NCBI RefSeq assembly: GCF_023856365.1 | Contig: NC_064549.1 | Coordinates: 7,023,608-7,087,607, forward strand | Reading direction: 5' to 3' | DNA: 64,000 nt | DNA from: Brienomyrus brachyistius | Lineage: Eukaryota > Chordata > Actinopteri > Osteoglossiformes > Mormyridae | In this document: positions 10,777 through 21,267 of the stretch, piece after piece | Numbering within the stretch: the stretch's first letter is position 1 | How the letters are laid out: the number at the start of each line of letters is the position of its first letter | The notes under the pieces: generated by a model | The model's database searches: none | What the model was told of the DNA's origin: nothing | The model's input: only the letters and a program-made list of their open reading frames with translations | Position numbers and translations under genes: made by a program

Positions 10777-10930
10777 TGTAGCTCAGAGTATTGAGGGGGG
10801 TGGGCTTTTGGTCATTTTAGTCATCACAGAATGAAACTTCTCTCACCATAGAAACAAATGTGTAATATAATCAAAACTACCTGGACACCTGCTTTTTAGT
10901 TTATAGATAGTTCAGTTATGCTTCGACCTT

Positions 10931-11715
10931 ATATGAACTATATTGCCAAATGTATTGGGACACCCCTCCAAATTATTGAATTCAGGTGTTCCAATCGCTT
11001 CCAAAGCCAAAGGTGTATAAAATTAAGTACCTAGGCATGCAAACTGCTTCTCCAAACATTTGACAAACAATAGGTCATTCTCAGGAGCTCAGTGAATTCA
11101 AGTGTGGCACTGTGATAGGTTTGGCGGTTGCCAGGAGAACGGTACTTGCTTGACTCCATTTTGCCAAATGTAAACTTTGGTGGAGGGGGGATTATTGTGT
11201 GGGGTTGTTTTTCAGGGATTGGGCTTGACCCTTTAGTTCCAGTGAAAGGAACTCTTAATGCTGCAGCATTCAAAGCCATTTTGGACATTTTCATGCTCCC
11301 AGCTTTGTGGGAACAGTTTGGGGACGGTCCCTTCCTGTTCCAACATGACTCCGCACCAGTGCACAAAGCAAGGTCCATAAGGACATGGATGAGCGAGTCT
11401 GGTGTGGAGGAACTTGACTGGCCTGCACAGAGCCCTGACCTCAACCTGATAGAACACTTTTGGGATGAATTAGAGCAGAGACTGCAAGCCAGGCCTCAGT
11501 GCCTGACCTCACAAATGCTCACCTGGATGAATGGTCAAAAATTCCTATAAACACACTCCTAAACCTTGTGGACAGGCTTCCAAGATGTGTTGAAGCTGTT
11601 ATAGCTACAAAGGGTGGGCCAACTCCATATTAAAGCCTATGTATTAAGAATAAGATGTCACTAAAGTTCATGTGTGTAAAGACTGGTGTCCCAATACTTT
11701 TGGCAATATAGTGTA
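10931..11715 (+). mobile_element. Tc1-like transposon, internally deleted
   Basis: The ends ACTATATTGCCAAATGTATT and, in reverse complement, ACTATATTGCCAAAAGTATT are inverted repeats. At ~785 bp it is about half the length of a complete Tc1. The deletion joins the DNA-binding region near 11,080-11,150 to the catalytic core. Confidence 0.9.
11080..11625 (+). pseudogene. Tc1 transposase lacking first catalytic region
   Basis: A short N-terminal piece ([17 protein letters not shown]) is followed, after an internal deletion near 11,150, by an open frame at 11,128-11,550. That frame carries [15 protein letters not shown], then [13 protein letters not shown] with the second catalytic aspartate, then [20 protein letters not shown] with the third acidic position. 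The first aspartate is deleted, so the protein cannot be active. The frame is lost near 11,520-11,550, where the family C-terminus would continue (RCVEAVIA is readable near 11,590 in another frame). Confidence 0.9.
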
Positions 11716-12451
11716 TGTCATTTTGGGCTGAGTAGTGTTACCTTCTTTCATACTTAAATTTTCAAAGACAAAATAAGATAAAGTATTCTGATTCTGCTAA
11801 TGTGACTGGATTAGCCAGCTCGCTGGAATAAAAAACCCATAAAGGATAATAATGAATAATAATAAATGTAATCACATTGATAGAGTTCATGCATAATACG
11901 TAGTGAAAACTCAATTTAATAAAATTATCAGATATATATTCTTAAATTTGATTGGCACAATCATAACGGATAGGTTTCCGAATTTCCGTATAGAAATTCA
12001 GAGCAAACAATCATTCCAAGCTTACAGCCAACCAAATCCAATAACTGCTTCATAATCATAAAGAATGTTGTCATCTAGATTGGCAAGTATCAGTATCAGT
12101 AGAAATAATTGCATTGTATAATGCAATAATTGTCATTGTATTCAGAACATAATAACTGCCCTGAGACCCTATTGTTGTTGTTTAGATATGGAGCCCCAGA
12201 AGGACTGACGGCTTTCCCGCGATACGAGGCTTCGTATGTAGACCAAAAAATATTTTAGGGAATTTCATACGTAAAGTAATTTTTCATTCATATATTGATG
12301 ATACTTTACAAACGTTTGCAATTAAGTGAAATACATGCATGCAAATAACATTTTTTTACTCAGAGAACGCTTTGTTCTTACAGTAGCTATTCACACAATT
12401 TTTTATTTGTCAGGTTTAACCTAGTTTATTCTGGCATAAGTTACCTTAAAT
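11716..12451. other. Unique AT-rich DNA
   Basis: No gene or recognisable mobile element. It contains a short stretch near 12,200-12,260 of mixed composition with no coding match. Confidence 0.45.
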
Positions 12452-12463
12452 AATTTTACTGGT

Positions 12464-12820
12464 GGGTGGCATGGTGGTGCAGTGGTTAGCACTGTTGCCT
12501 CACACCTCAGGGACCCGGGTTCGAGTCTCCGCCTGGATTACATGTGTGTGGAGTTTGCATGTTCTCCCCATGTCGTCGTGGGGTTTCCTCTGGGTACTCC
12601 GGTTCCCCCCCACAGTCCAAAAACATGCTGAGGCTAATTGGAGTTACTAAATTACCCGTAGGTGTGCATGCGTGAGTGAATGGTGTGTGATTGTGCCCTG
12701 CGATGGGCTGGCCCCCCATCCTGGGTTGTTCCTTGCCTCGTGCCCATTGCTTCCAGGATAGGCTCCGGACCGCCCACAACCAAGTAGGATAAGTGGTTTG
12801 GAAAATGGATGGATGGATGG
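12464..12820 (+). mobile_element. tRNA-derived SINE, best-preserved copy
   Basis: Identical 12-base flanks AATTTTACTGGT (12,452-12,463 and 12,821-12,832) prove a retroposed insertion. The head carries a pol III A-box-like TGGTGCAGTGGTTAGCAC and B-box-like GGGTTCGAGTCTCC about 40 bases later, as in a tRNA. The body contains GGAGTTTGCATGTTCTCCCC and CAGTCCAAAAACATGCTGAG, and the tail is (ATGG)n. This copy defines the family used for the other SINE calls in the window. No protein is encoded; its partner LINE is not identified. Confidence 0.92.
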
Positions 12821-12832
12821 AATTTTACTGGT

Positions 12833-13960
12833 ATTTCTGTTCATTCTGTCATATGTCTTAAGGTATGCCATAACTCTGTCCTGGAGTTCTACAGTATCTG
12901 TACCCAGGACAAGCACAAACTTAGCTGCAACTGCATCTTAATCTACCATGCACCAGGCATGTAGCCAGGTAGTAACATTACCTCTGTTTGTCCCGGCGCC
13001 CCTGGTTGTCAAAATGTACTGAGGGGGACTTATTGTTAAGGTTTGCAATTTATTTATGGCTACGTGCCTGCTTGTCATTCAACAAAAACATGGATTCACT
13101 TAATAACCATTAGTATCTGCCTTTCCAGACTAAACAAAAGGCAACAATTACAAACATTTGCCCAAAGAACACCTCACACAGTTAAAACTTTATGAAGCTA
13201 CTCATCTTTCCTCCTTTCTGCAGGCAGACTAAGACGATCCCATACAAAATAAATGTAGTACAGATTTCGGTCACAGGAGATTAACAAATAGTTTAGCATG
13301 GGTAAATCAAATTTAGAGTGTTGTGTTTGTTCCAGTAACACGACTCAGTTTTTTCTGACTGAATCCACAAACAGGTGATCTATTGTATGATATGATGATG
13401 GCCACCAGATGTCACCATGAGGTTGTAAAATAAGTACCTTGTGCCTCTTATTCCTGATAAAGACGACATACAAACAGTTTAAACAAATGTTATACAGAGA
13501 AAGAATCACCCAAAAGGCCTGGATCGTAACATTTAAGTAGATATATCTAACACTGCTTTCTTTGTTTATTTTGTTTATTGATAATAAGCTTTTCCTGGTA
13601 CCGTAAACATTTAGCATACAAAAACGATGGACACAGCACAAAGTTAGACAAAGTTATATAGTTAAAAATGAAAGAAAAAAAAAACAATAAAAGTAGAAAA
13701 CTTTAAAATTCTCTTGGTCTTATGGTAGGAAAAATCAGCTAAAAGCCTATTTCCCTATTGTCAAAATTAAATGATAAATTACTTATGAATGTATGATAGA
13801 TATTTTGTCTATGAAATAACAAAACTAGGGGAACAAAATTTAATAAAAATGAACTGAAAGAATTCTGGAGAAACACCTTTCAATGTTAACCTAGTTTATG
13901 CTTGTGATCTTGGAATCATCAACTTTAATATAAAACAGAACAGTATATTTTCTCATGAAA
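12833..13960. other. Unique DNA, no gene recognised
   Basis: AT-rich; the 98-codon minus-strand frame at 13,345-13,641 has no family features. A weak CTCF-like CCACCAGATGTC lies near 13,401-13,412. Confidence 0.45.
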
Positions 13961-13964
13961 AGGG

Positions 13965-14405
13965 TGGAATGGTAGCTTGGTTGGTAACACTGTAACCTCA
14001 GAGTTCCGTTCAATTTATATATATATAAAAGCTCCTTTCACAACACAGTTGCCACAATTGACAAACGTGCGTGGCATTCTGTTATTACCTCATTTATAAC
14101 AAGTGGTTTATGATGCAGGGAAAAAAAATTCAATTTCCAGCCAAAATTCCACATTCCAGGTGTTCAGGCAAATTTTCTCTTGCTGCTATGGTCTCTTCCT
14201 GCAGTCCAAAAACATGCAATTAAGTGAACTAGTGTCCCTAAATTGGTTATAATATATGAGCGTTTCGGCAACAGTGGAACTGCTCATGTTCGAGAAATAT
14301 CCAGCCATCCAGCAGAAACATACTTCCATCCAACTTCTAAACACTTATCCTAGTCACGGTTTCTCGGGTTCTGGAGCCTGTCCCAAGCGGGCTGGCGTGA
14401 GCCCT
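13965..14405. mobile_element. Degenerate SINE pieces
   Basis: A + strand copy is suggested by GGTAACACTGTAACCTCAGA and CAGTCCAAAAACATGCAATT near 14,200. A separate minus-strand 3' fragment at ~14,315-14,405 reads CCATCCAACTTCTAAACACT and GGAGCCTGTCCCAAG. Confidence 0.5.
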
Positions 14406-14584
14406 GGATATGATATGAGAATTTTCTGAAATGTTTTTTATTATATTTCTGACAGGGACTTCAGTTGCTGAAGTATTTAATATTTTTAATGTATATTCTT
14501 ACTGCATATGCTAATATACTAAAAAGACAATGGCTGACCTATCAAGTTAAAAAATGAAGTTTTACATATAGCAGTAATAATAAT

Positions 14585-14800
14585 AATGCCTGCCCCATCT
14601 TGCCCTCCATGACACACAGACAGGTGAGAACAAGCTTGGCAGTGAAGGGCAGCTACCTGCAGCGGGGCCCCTGGAGCTGGGGGTTAAGGGCCTTGCTCAA
14701 GGGCCCACAGACATGTGACTATTCTGCTGAGGCTGGGCACAGATCAGCGACCTTCCTGTCATGGGCATGAGGCTTAGCCTAATGCTTAGGTGAAAAACGG
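14585..14800 (-). repeat. Fish tRNA-like dispersed repeat
   Basis: Contains GGGTTAAGGGCCTTGCTCAA followed by GGGCCCACAG, as in the element at 56,465-56,700. The reverse strand has the tRNA-like order GCTTAG...GGTCGC. Probably a SINE family distinct from the 12,464 family. Confidence 0.55.
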
Positions 14801-15439
14801 AAGAGCAAAATGAATTCTACTGCTTTATAAAACATTAGTGTCATTGGACATGACTGGCATCGCAGCCAGCGGCCAAGGCCTTGCTATGAATTGTTATGAT
14901 ACACATTCCCAATGATAAATGTAAATACACTTGCTGGTAACTCGATTTTTAATGTTTATGTATTAAATTCTGTACATGCTTAAAAAGTAAAACATGAGGA
15001 CCACCAAAGTATTGTTCAAAGAAATTTAAAAAATCTTAGATTTCCGTAACAGTCCACTATTCACCTTGACAATAGCTTCTCAAACACAAAGTATTCAGCA
15101 GGAACCCATTTCTGCAGGAAATTACCCTACATATCATCCCATTATGGACAGTAAGATTCGCTGATTTGCATCAGTGCACCAGTATAAAAGTTTACAATGC
15201 GATTTCCTGATTTAAAAAGTGTGTACCGGATACAGTTTGGGATGAACGCGGGACGCATCATCCCCAACATCCTTGCATCGATAAAATCTGTTTTATTAAT
15301 ATATAGTTATCAGTAGAGCCCCTATGCCTTTATTATTTAGAAATGTGACCAATAATTTTAACCAATAATTCTATATTTAGATTAGCTCCCCTTCCTCGTT
15401 TTCTAAAGCATGATCTATCTTCTCATGTTCTCCACTGCT
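14801..15439. other. Unique DNA, no gene recognised
   Basis: Nothing recognised on either strand. Confidence 0.4.
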
Positions 15440-15678
15440 GTCAGTGCCCAATTCTCGTCAAGTCTCCGCCAAGTCTCGCGTAACTTGGAATCTTGTCCAC
15501 TGACTCATTGCACGGTTTCGCATTGAATCGCAATGTGTTGAATCAAATTGTGTCCATTCGCATTGGGGTGAATCATACCGTATCACATTAGTAGTTGCTT
15601 CATGTGTCTGTTTGATATATCGGATCATTGGAAATGTATTGGTATGTGTATCTCTGTGACGGAGATGCACATCCCTAC
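15440..15678 (-). repeat. Dispersed DNA-transposon-like repeat
   Basis: The minus strand starts AGGGATGTGCATCTCCGTCA and continues ATACACATACCAATACATTT, a start I associate with abundant fish non-autonomous DNA elements. GATTCAATGCGAAACCG lies further on. The far end is not defined. Confidence 0.45.
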
Positions 15679-16993
15679 TTCCTATATCTTCTGCAGCAAT
15701 TGTAAAAGATGTGAAGTGCTTGTGGTTTGGTTTGCTTGCTGGACTATTCTGTACAGGTCATACCATTGAAATAGGAATGTAGTCTGGATAACAGATAGAT
15801 AAAATCATTAGAGCTGTTTTTTATTTTTATTCATCACAAGATCTTTATTGTTTCATTTCATCTTTTAGGGTAGAACAATTGTTCCTTAGCTGCATGGAGC
15901 GGAAAAGTAAACCATCAGTATCACGTGGATGTGAGCTCGGTTCTGGAATCATAAATCAAAACTAGCTTGGACGTTTTAGCATGGATGTAGTAAATTGGAG
16001 AATGGCATTGGTGTTACTTTTGGGCGGAGGGGTAGGACACCTCCCACCCAATATTCAAAACAGTGATGTTTATCCCACTCAATATTTTTCCAGGATTTTC
16101 CTTTTAAAAATACGAATAAAGTTGTCAGAAGAATTTGCTTCTCATGTAACCTACTGACTAAAATAAAAAATCTTTTACCCAACATTTTCAGTCGCTTATG
16201 CATGACCAAATGTATATAGTCAGCATTGAAATTGACAGGTAGGTATACATACATAGGCACAGTACATGAAGTCATACAGGATAATGTGAGAGGGCGGATT
16301 TCACTCAGTCGCTTAATGGATGTCTCTCCATTCCTCTTGATATTGAAAACACAGTGATGCCCTTGGAGAGAAGGATTAGGATGGTGTAAATGGGGGTCAG
16401 TGTTTCTCTTAAATTGTCAAATAATGGGCAGTGTGGTGGCTTGGTGTCATGTGGGTTTTCGCAGTGTTCTCTGGTCTTCTCTCATAGTCCAAAGACATGC
16501 ATAGGCTTGATCGACTCATAACATCTTTTGTAATTAACATTGGAGCATCTGGCAGACATGTTGCCCATATATTTTTAAACTGAAAGAAAACGTGACAGAT
16601 CGTTTGGTTACACTATAATACTGCACAGCAACTTATCTTGGAATCTGGAGGGTGCATTGGTTGGTGAAAGGGAATCTTCTGTTCATAACCGTGAACGTAT
16701 TTTTGTATGAGTTGTGCAGACCTCCTTATTATTGGCAGATAGCAGTTGTTGATTATAATACTACTTCCCCGTCAATAATTTATACAAGAGTGACAAATTC
16801 CATTCTCCATCACTCAAAGAAATAAAAGCCCAGGTTTCTCCACTGTAGCTGGACATGAAGTACAACTGTCCGGGTCAGAGCTTTTCAAATTAATTTATTT
16901 TACCGGACTCTCTCTGATTTTATACAGATTGATTGTTAAATACCGACAGAATTCTTGTTTCTATATGTGTTTCTATATCCTGCGGTAGAAACA
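15679..16993. other. Mostly unique DNA with a SINE fragment
   Basis: At about 16,425-16,540 a + strand SINE fragment reads GGGCAGTGTGGTGGCTTGGT and CATAGTCCAAAGACATGC. The rest shows no gene or repeat I can name. Confidence 0.45.
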
Positions 16994-17402
16994 TGTTGTC
17001 CTGATGAGGAGAGGGACAACCAAGATGCAACTTTTTGCGGTGAACTAAAGGGGTTCATCAAAGGAAGGAAACACCACAAGCAGAAACAAACAGGACCACG
17101 TGGGGACAGGATGTGAGATGTAGGGAACTTAACACAGGACACACTAACTTTAATGAGGAAGAAAGGAGCGACACTGACTATATCCAAGACTATGATAACA
17201 ATACTAACCCAATTACAATAATGACTAAGCTGGAAAGGAGAGCAAGGGCAGGATCATATATACAAAAATGATAAGGAACAAACCAGAGACAGATGTGGAT
17301 GGTTGGCACATTAGGCTGAAAACAATTAGGGGATTACAGGATGGCCAGCGACCTCTGTTGGCCAGATTGGAACTTGATGGGCTGACAGGACAGGTCCTAA
17401 CA
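16994..17402 (-). mobile_element. LTR-like sequence, probable solo LTR
   Basis: A 409-bp block running TGTTGTCCTGATG to GGTCCTAACA (TG...CA) whose minus strand resembles fish gypsy LTRs (composition, short CTGTCC blocks, a TATA-like TATATATGATCC). It directly abuts the Tc1 copy on its right. No matching 4-6 bp duplication was found, so the edges are provisional. Confidence 0.45.
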
Positions 17403-17489
17403 CATGTGGTGAATTCAATTGATTGAACGTGGTTTAGGAAGGCATACATGTGCCTATATTAGACCCCATAGCTGTGAATGCTTGTCAAA

Positions 17490-18770
17490 GGAGAAACCAG
17501 GCCATGTGATCAAAGGAATCATAGACCTTCTACAGAAGATTGTGTTGAAGTTCAGAACTGGGGGTGAGTTTTGATAAATTCCCGCATAGTGGAAGTTTCC
17601 AGAGAACTTAGAAAATGGAAAAGTACAGAACCACCAAGACTCTTCTTGGATTTGACTATCAAACTAAACTGCACAAAAAGGGGAGACAAATTTTATTCTG
17701 GGTGGAGGCCATAAGTTTCAATATCACTCCGATAAAGCTCCAGAGGTTCTCTGTGTGTGTGTGTGGATGGTAGAACTTGCCAGAAGGACAATCATCTATG
17801 CCAGTGATTCCCAACCCGATCCTTGGGGACCCCCATACAGCCCATGTTTGAGCAAAAATGTGGACTCTCATGCAGGAAGCTGGGAAGGAGCAAAAATGTG
17901 GACTCTCATGCAGGAAGCTGGGAAGGAGCAAAAATGTGGACTCTCATGCAGGAAGCTGGGAAGGAGCAAAAATGTGGACTCTCATGCAGGAAGCTGGGAA
18001 GGAGCAAAAATGTGGACTCTCATGCAGGAAGCTGGGAAGGAGCAAAAATGTGGACTCTCATGCAGGAAGCTGGCAAGGAGCAAAAATGTGGACTTTCTGG
18101 AAGTCCATGAGGACTGGGTTGGGAAATACTAATTTACATAACACTCCACCCATTAGTATCTTTTTGCTTGAGTAGGGAGATGGAAGCCACGCCTCAAAAA
18201 TGGCATAAAAGGCACCAAAAGGACTCTGAGGCCATAAGAAAAAATGATTCTATGCTCTGATGGAAGCAAGATTGAACTATTTGGTTTGAATGGCAAGTAT
18301 AATATCTGGAGCCAATGAGGCACTGCTCATTATTTGTGCAATATCAGTTCTATGGCAAAGCACGGTGGCAGCCACATGGACGGCCTAGCCCCTCAGCAGC
18401 AAATGGGAAGTTTGTCACTAACGAGGGAAAGACTGATGGATCAACATGCCGAATACTCTGGAAGATAATCTTCTCATGAAGAGTGCTCAGCACCTCAGGC
18501 TCAGGATACAGATTCGTCTTCCAACGTGGAAATGCCCTTAAGCGCGTAGCCATGGCAATTCAGCACTGGCTTCAGGACAAGTTTATGAACATCCTCGAAT
18601 GACCCAGCCGTAGCCCAGATCTAAACCCAATTGAACATCTCTGGAGAGGCCTGAAAGCAGCATATCGAAACTTACCATCCAACCTGACACGGCTTGAGAG
18701 GTTCTGGAGAGAATAATGGTAGAAAAACGCCAAATTCAGGTGTGCTATGCTTGTAGTGTCACACCTAAGA
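17490..18770 (+). pseudogene. Tc1 transposase, degenerate
   Basis: The DNA-binding region is recognisable near 17,500-17,800 (for instance the block around GGAAAAGTACAGAACCACCA). It resumes after the MITE at 18,140 with a short internal deletion. The core near 18,230-18,460 is full of stops. The third acidic block reads PSRSPDLNPIEHLWRGLKAA at 18,600-18,660, with RNLPSNLTRLERFW after it. Dead by many stops, frameshifts and the insertion. Confidence 0.85.
17802..18131. mobile_element. hAT-like MITE carrying 38-bp minisatellite
   Basis: The ends CAGTGATTCCCAACCCGATC and GGACTGGGTTGGGAAATACTA are inverted repeats of the same family as 5,903-6,110. Inside, the motif GCAAAAATGTGG starts at 17,852, 17,890, 17,928, 17,966, 18,004, 18,042 and 18,080, exactly every 38 bases. 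The target duplication is eroded (ATCTATGC left, ATTTACAT right). Confidence 0.85.
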
Positions 18771-18895
18771 AGAGTTTCAGTTGCAGTCACTCCCAGAAGT
18801 GCTTCAACATAGTACTGAGTAAAGGATACAAAATTACAAAAAATTGTACAAACTTGTTTTTGGTTTTTCATTCATTGTGCACAGATTTCTGATTG

Positions 18896-19494
18896 AAAAA
18901 TACATTTAATGTGTATTAGAGTATGGCTGTTACATAATAAGATATGGGGAAAATGGAATGGTCTGAGTACTTTCTAAATGCACTGTGTATCCCAGCGTTA
19001 GACTGTGAAAAAAAAAACAGCTGTCCAACATTACCATGGTGACTGATCACCAGCCTCATCTGTAAAGCAGCCAGAGGCAGTGAATTGTGCTGGCTCCAAG
19101 AGACCACTGTGTTATGAGGTTTGAAAGGTTTATATTATAGTCTTGATATATACGAATTACTTTCTGCATTGCTTAAAGACATGGTAAGTTGCTCATCCTC
19201 ACTGTTGGAGTTTATGGACAAAGTGAGATTTCCTGCTCGATGGCTTATACGTTTATAAACCAACATTGTAATCACACAGCTGCATGACTCCTTAACGGAT
19301 TGTAGCCTCCGTTACATATTTTGGTACCTTGGTATGAAGCTGGAAGCAATAATTGAAAATTAACCTTTAATAAACATTTTTAAAGTAAATCTGACTATTT
19401 TCATTTGCTTCTTGCAATCTACGATTATTTGGCACAGCATGGCCAGAATTGATTTTTCTAATATATATATTACCAAGAAAAGATGCATACAGAA
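18896..19494. other. Unique DNA, no gene recognised
   Basis: No coding or repeat signal recognised. Confidence 0.4.
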
Positions 19495-19505
19495 ATACAG
19501 AATAC

Positions 19506-19665
19506 CATCCATCCATCCATTTCCCAAACTGCTTATCCTACTGGGTCGCGGGGGGTCCGGAGCCTATCCCGGAAGCAATGGGCACGAGGCAGGGAACAAC
19601 CCAGGATGGGGGGCCAGCCCATCGCAGGGCACACTCACACACCATTCACTCACACATGCACACCT
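19506..19665 (-). mobile_element. 5'-truncated SINE with 11-bp duplication
   Basis: Starts with the (CCAT)n reverse-complemented tail and continues GGGGTCCGGAGCCTATCCCG and GATGGGGGGCCAGCCCATCG. It is flanked by ATACAGAATAC at 19,495-19,505 and 19,666-19,676. Truncation of the tRNA-like head is typical of LINE-mediated insertion. Confidence 0.9.
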
Positions 19666-19679
19666 ATACAGAATACATA

Positions 19680-20822
19680 CGACAGAAAACTACATAATAC
19701 AGAGGGGAGAGCTATTTAAACCGCTAGCAATTCACAGTACAAGAATGTAAACCTTAGAGGTACATAGACCCATCATGCCTACAAGAGGTACAGCATTAAA
19801 GTGTTGATAAATCAAGTCACCACAATAAAGGGAGTGAGGGACAGATTTGATGACAGGAGATCTGTTGAAAGGTGTGTTGGGTCCAGTTTTTTCAATGGTT
19901 CTAACAACATGGTGATGCTTCCCTGCGGCTTCAATAATTTTGAAATGTGCTAAAATATCATATTTATTAAAATTTATGAAAATGTAAGCTGTGAAGTTCT
20001 TGAGAGTATTAACTTCTGACGATTTGAGATAGCTGAGTTCCCTGATGAAAATTACTCTTCTGATGAGATAGGGGTACGCTGGCCAGTTTTTTTTTAATGT
20101 AACCAATTAATAGCTCTAATTGAAAAATTTACGGAAGGGACAGTGCATTTCCTCAGCAACTAGGGCAGCATAATTGATGCTTCCAGCATTCTGCATTTGT
20201 GAACTTAAAGCCCTAAATCAATATAGGATATAGTTACTTCTTTATGAGCCCAGCGCAGTCACAGTGACGATTTTTATTAATATGATCCTGTTTCAGTTAA
20301 TAAAATTGCTTGCTGTGAGAGGAAATCGCCAAAGCAAAGCTTTTCATTTTATTGACTCTAATGGTTACAAGGATTTACTCATCGAGAACCAGGGGCATTT
20401 AATTGCTTTTGGAGAGAATCTTGACATGGAATTTTGTAGGTGTTAGACAGAGGCGAAAAAAACATGCTAATGAGAAGAGAAGTGAATTATGCTAAGGCCG
20501 GGAGAATCACTGTGGTTGTCATGGGAACAAATATGTGGGGCCACTTTCTCATTCACATTCCTCACTCTCGCTAGACTGATGGAGGAGGTCACCTGACTCT
20601 TCTGGACTTTTATAGTAAGCTATTGTACCCCATTTCTGAGAGTTCCTATTTGCCTTACAGGCAAGCCCTGCTCATTTCTCTAAGGAAAAAACAATTTCAG
20701 CTCTCCATCTAAAGTTAGCCTCTCTTTCTCCTTTCACTACCCACTTTGTCAGTTTTATCTGAAAGACCTGGCATCTCATCTAGGTTTTATCCAGCCTTGT
20801 GCCCTCTGCTTCCTGGCATAGG
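19680..20822. other. Unique DNA with candidate conserved block
   Basis: No gene. About 20,234-20,600 is complex, non-repetitive and rich in homeodomain-type TTAAT/ATTA words. It is a candidate enhancer by appearance only. Confidence 0.3.
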
Positions 20823-20830
20823 CTCTAGGC

Positions 20831-21259
20831 CAGGGGCAGACTAACTTCTCTGGGGGCCCTAGACTGACATGGGTAGGGGCCCCCTAAGTGGGCCATTCAA
20901 GCTATTTTTTGGAACCGGCAGAGAAACGAGAGGGAATTAAAAATGATGGAACATTAATAATATGCTAATCAAAGTGCGTTGTGCCAGCAGTAACACTTAC
21001 CAATCAGGGTGGGGGCAGGATGCTGTCGGTAAAATTCGGGGTACCGGGCTGGTTGATCAATCAGCTGAATTTACGATATATTATTACTTCATATTTTAAC
21101 CAAAATTGTTATATAAATTATCTGAGGAGGACATTTGGTCTACAGTATGTGTTCTGTTATTATAAATAAATAAATAAATAAATAAAAAGTCGAGATCTGC
21201 AGAGCCCCCCTAGAGTGTGGGGGCCAGGGTTCTCATTTCCCCCCCAAATTCTGCCCCTG
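20831..21259 (+). mobile_element. hAT non-autonomous element, perfect 8-bp TSD
   Basis: Begins CAGGGGCAGA and ends TCTGCCCCTG, perfect 10-bp inverted repeats. Flanking CTCTAGGC is identical at 20,823-20,830 and 21,260-21,267, diagnostic of hAT insertion. Length 429 bp; no transposase. Internal (AAAT)n at ~21,161-21,186. The degenerate inverted sister is at 4,599-4,991. Confidence 0.95.
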
Positions 21260-21267
21260 CTCTAGGC

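Larger units (their letters stand above)
17403..18895 (+). mobile_element. Tc1-like transposon with nested MITE
   Basis: The 5' non-coding part reads GTGGTGAATTCAATTGATTG and GGTTTAGGAAGGCATACATG, then transposase remnants follow to about 18,770. The 3' part reads GTACTGAGTAAAGGATACAA. The MITE at 17,802-18,131 sits in the middle. The left terminal repeat is missing where the LTR begins. Confidence 0.8.

Noticed and set aside
11031..11457. Minus-strand ORFs of 137 and 74 codons
   Set aside because: Antisense shadows of the Tc1 transposase pseudogene on the + strand.
12464..12535. Possible tRNA gene
   Set aside because: A- and B-box-like words are present, but it is the head of a SINE with a body, an (ATGG)n tail and target duplications; no plausible tRNA acceptor end was seen.
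17755..18175. Overlapping + strand ORFs of 95-125 codons with GSWEGAKMWTLMQEA-type repeats
   Set aside because: They are translations of the 38-bp minisatellite in a MITE, open in all three frames, with no gene context.
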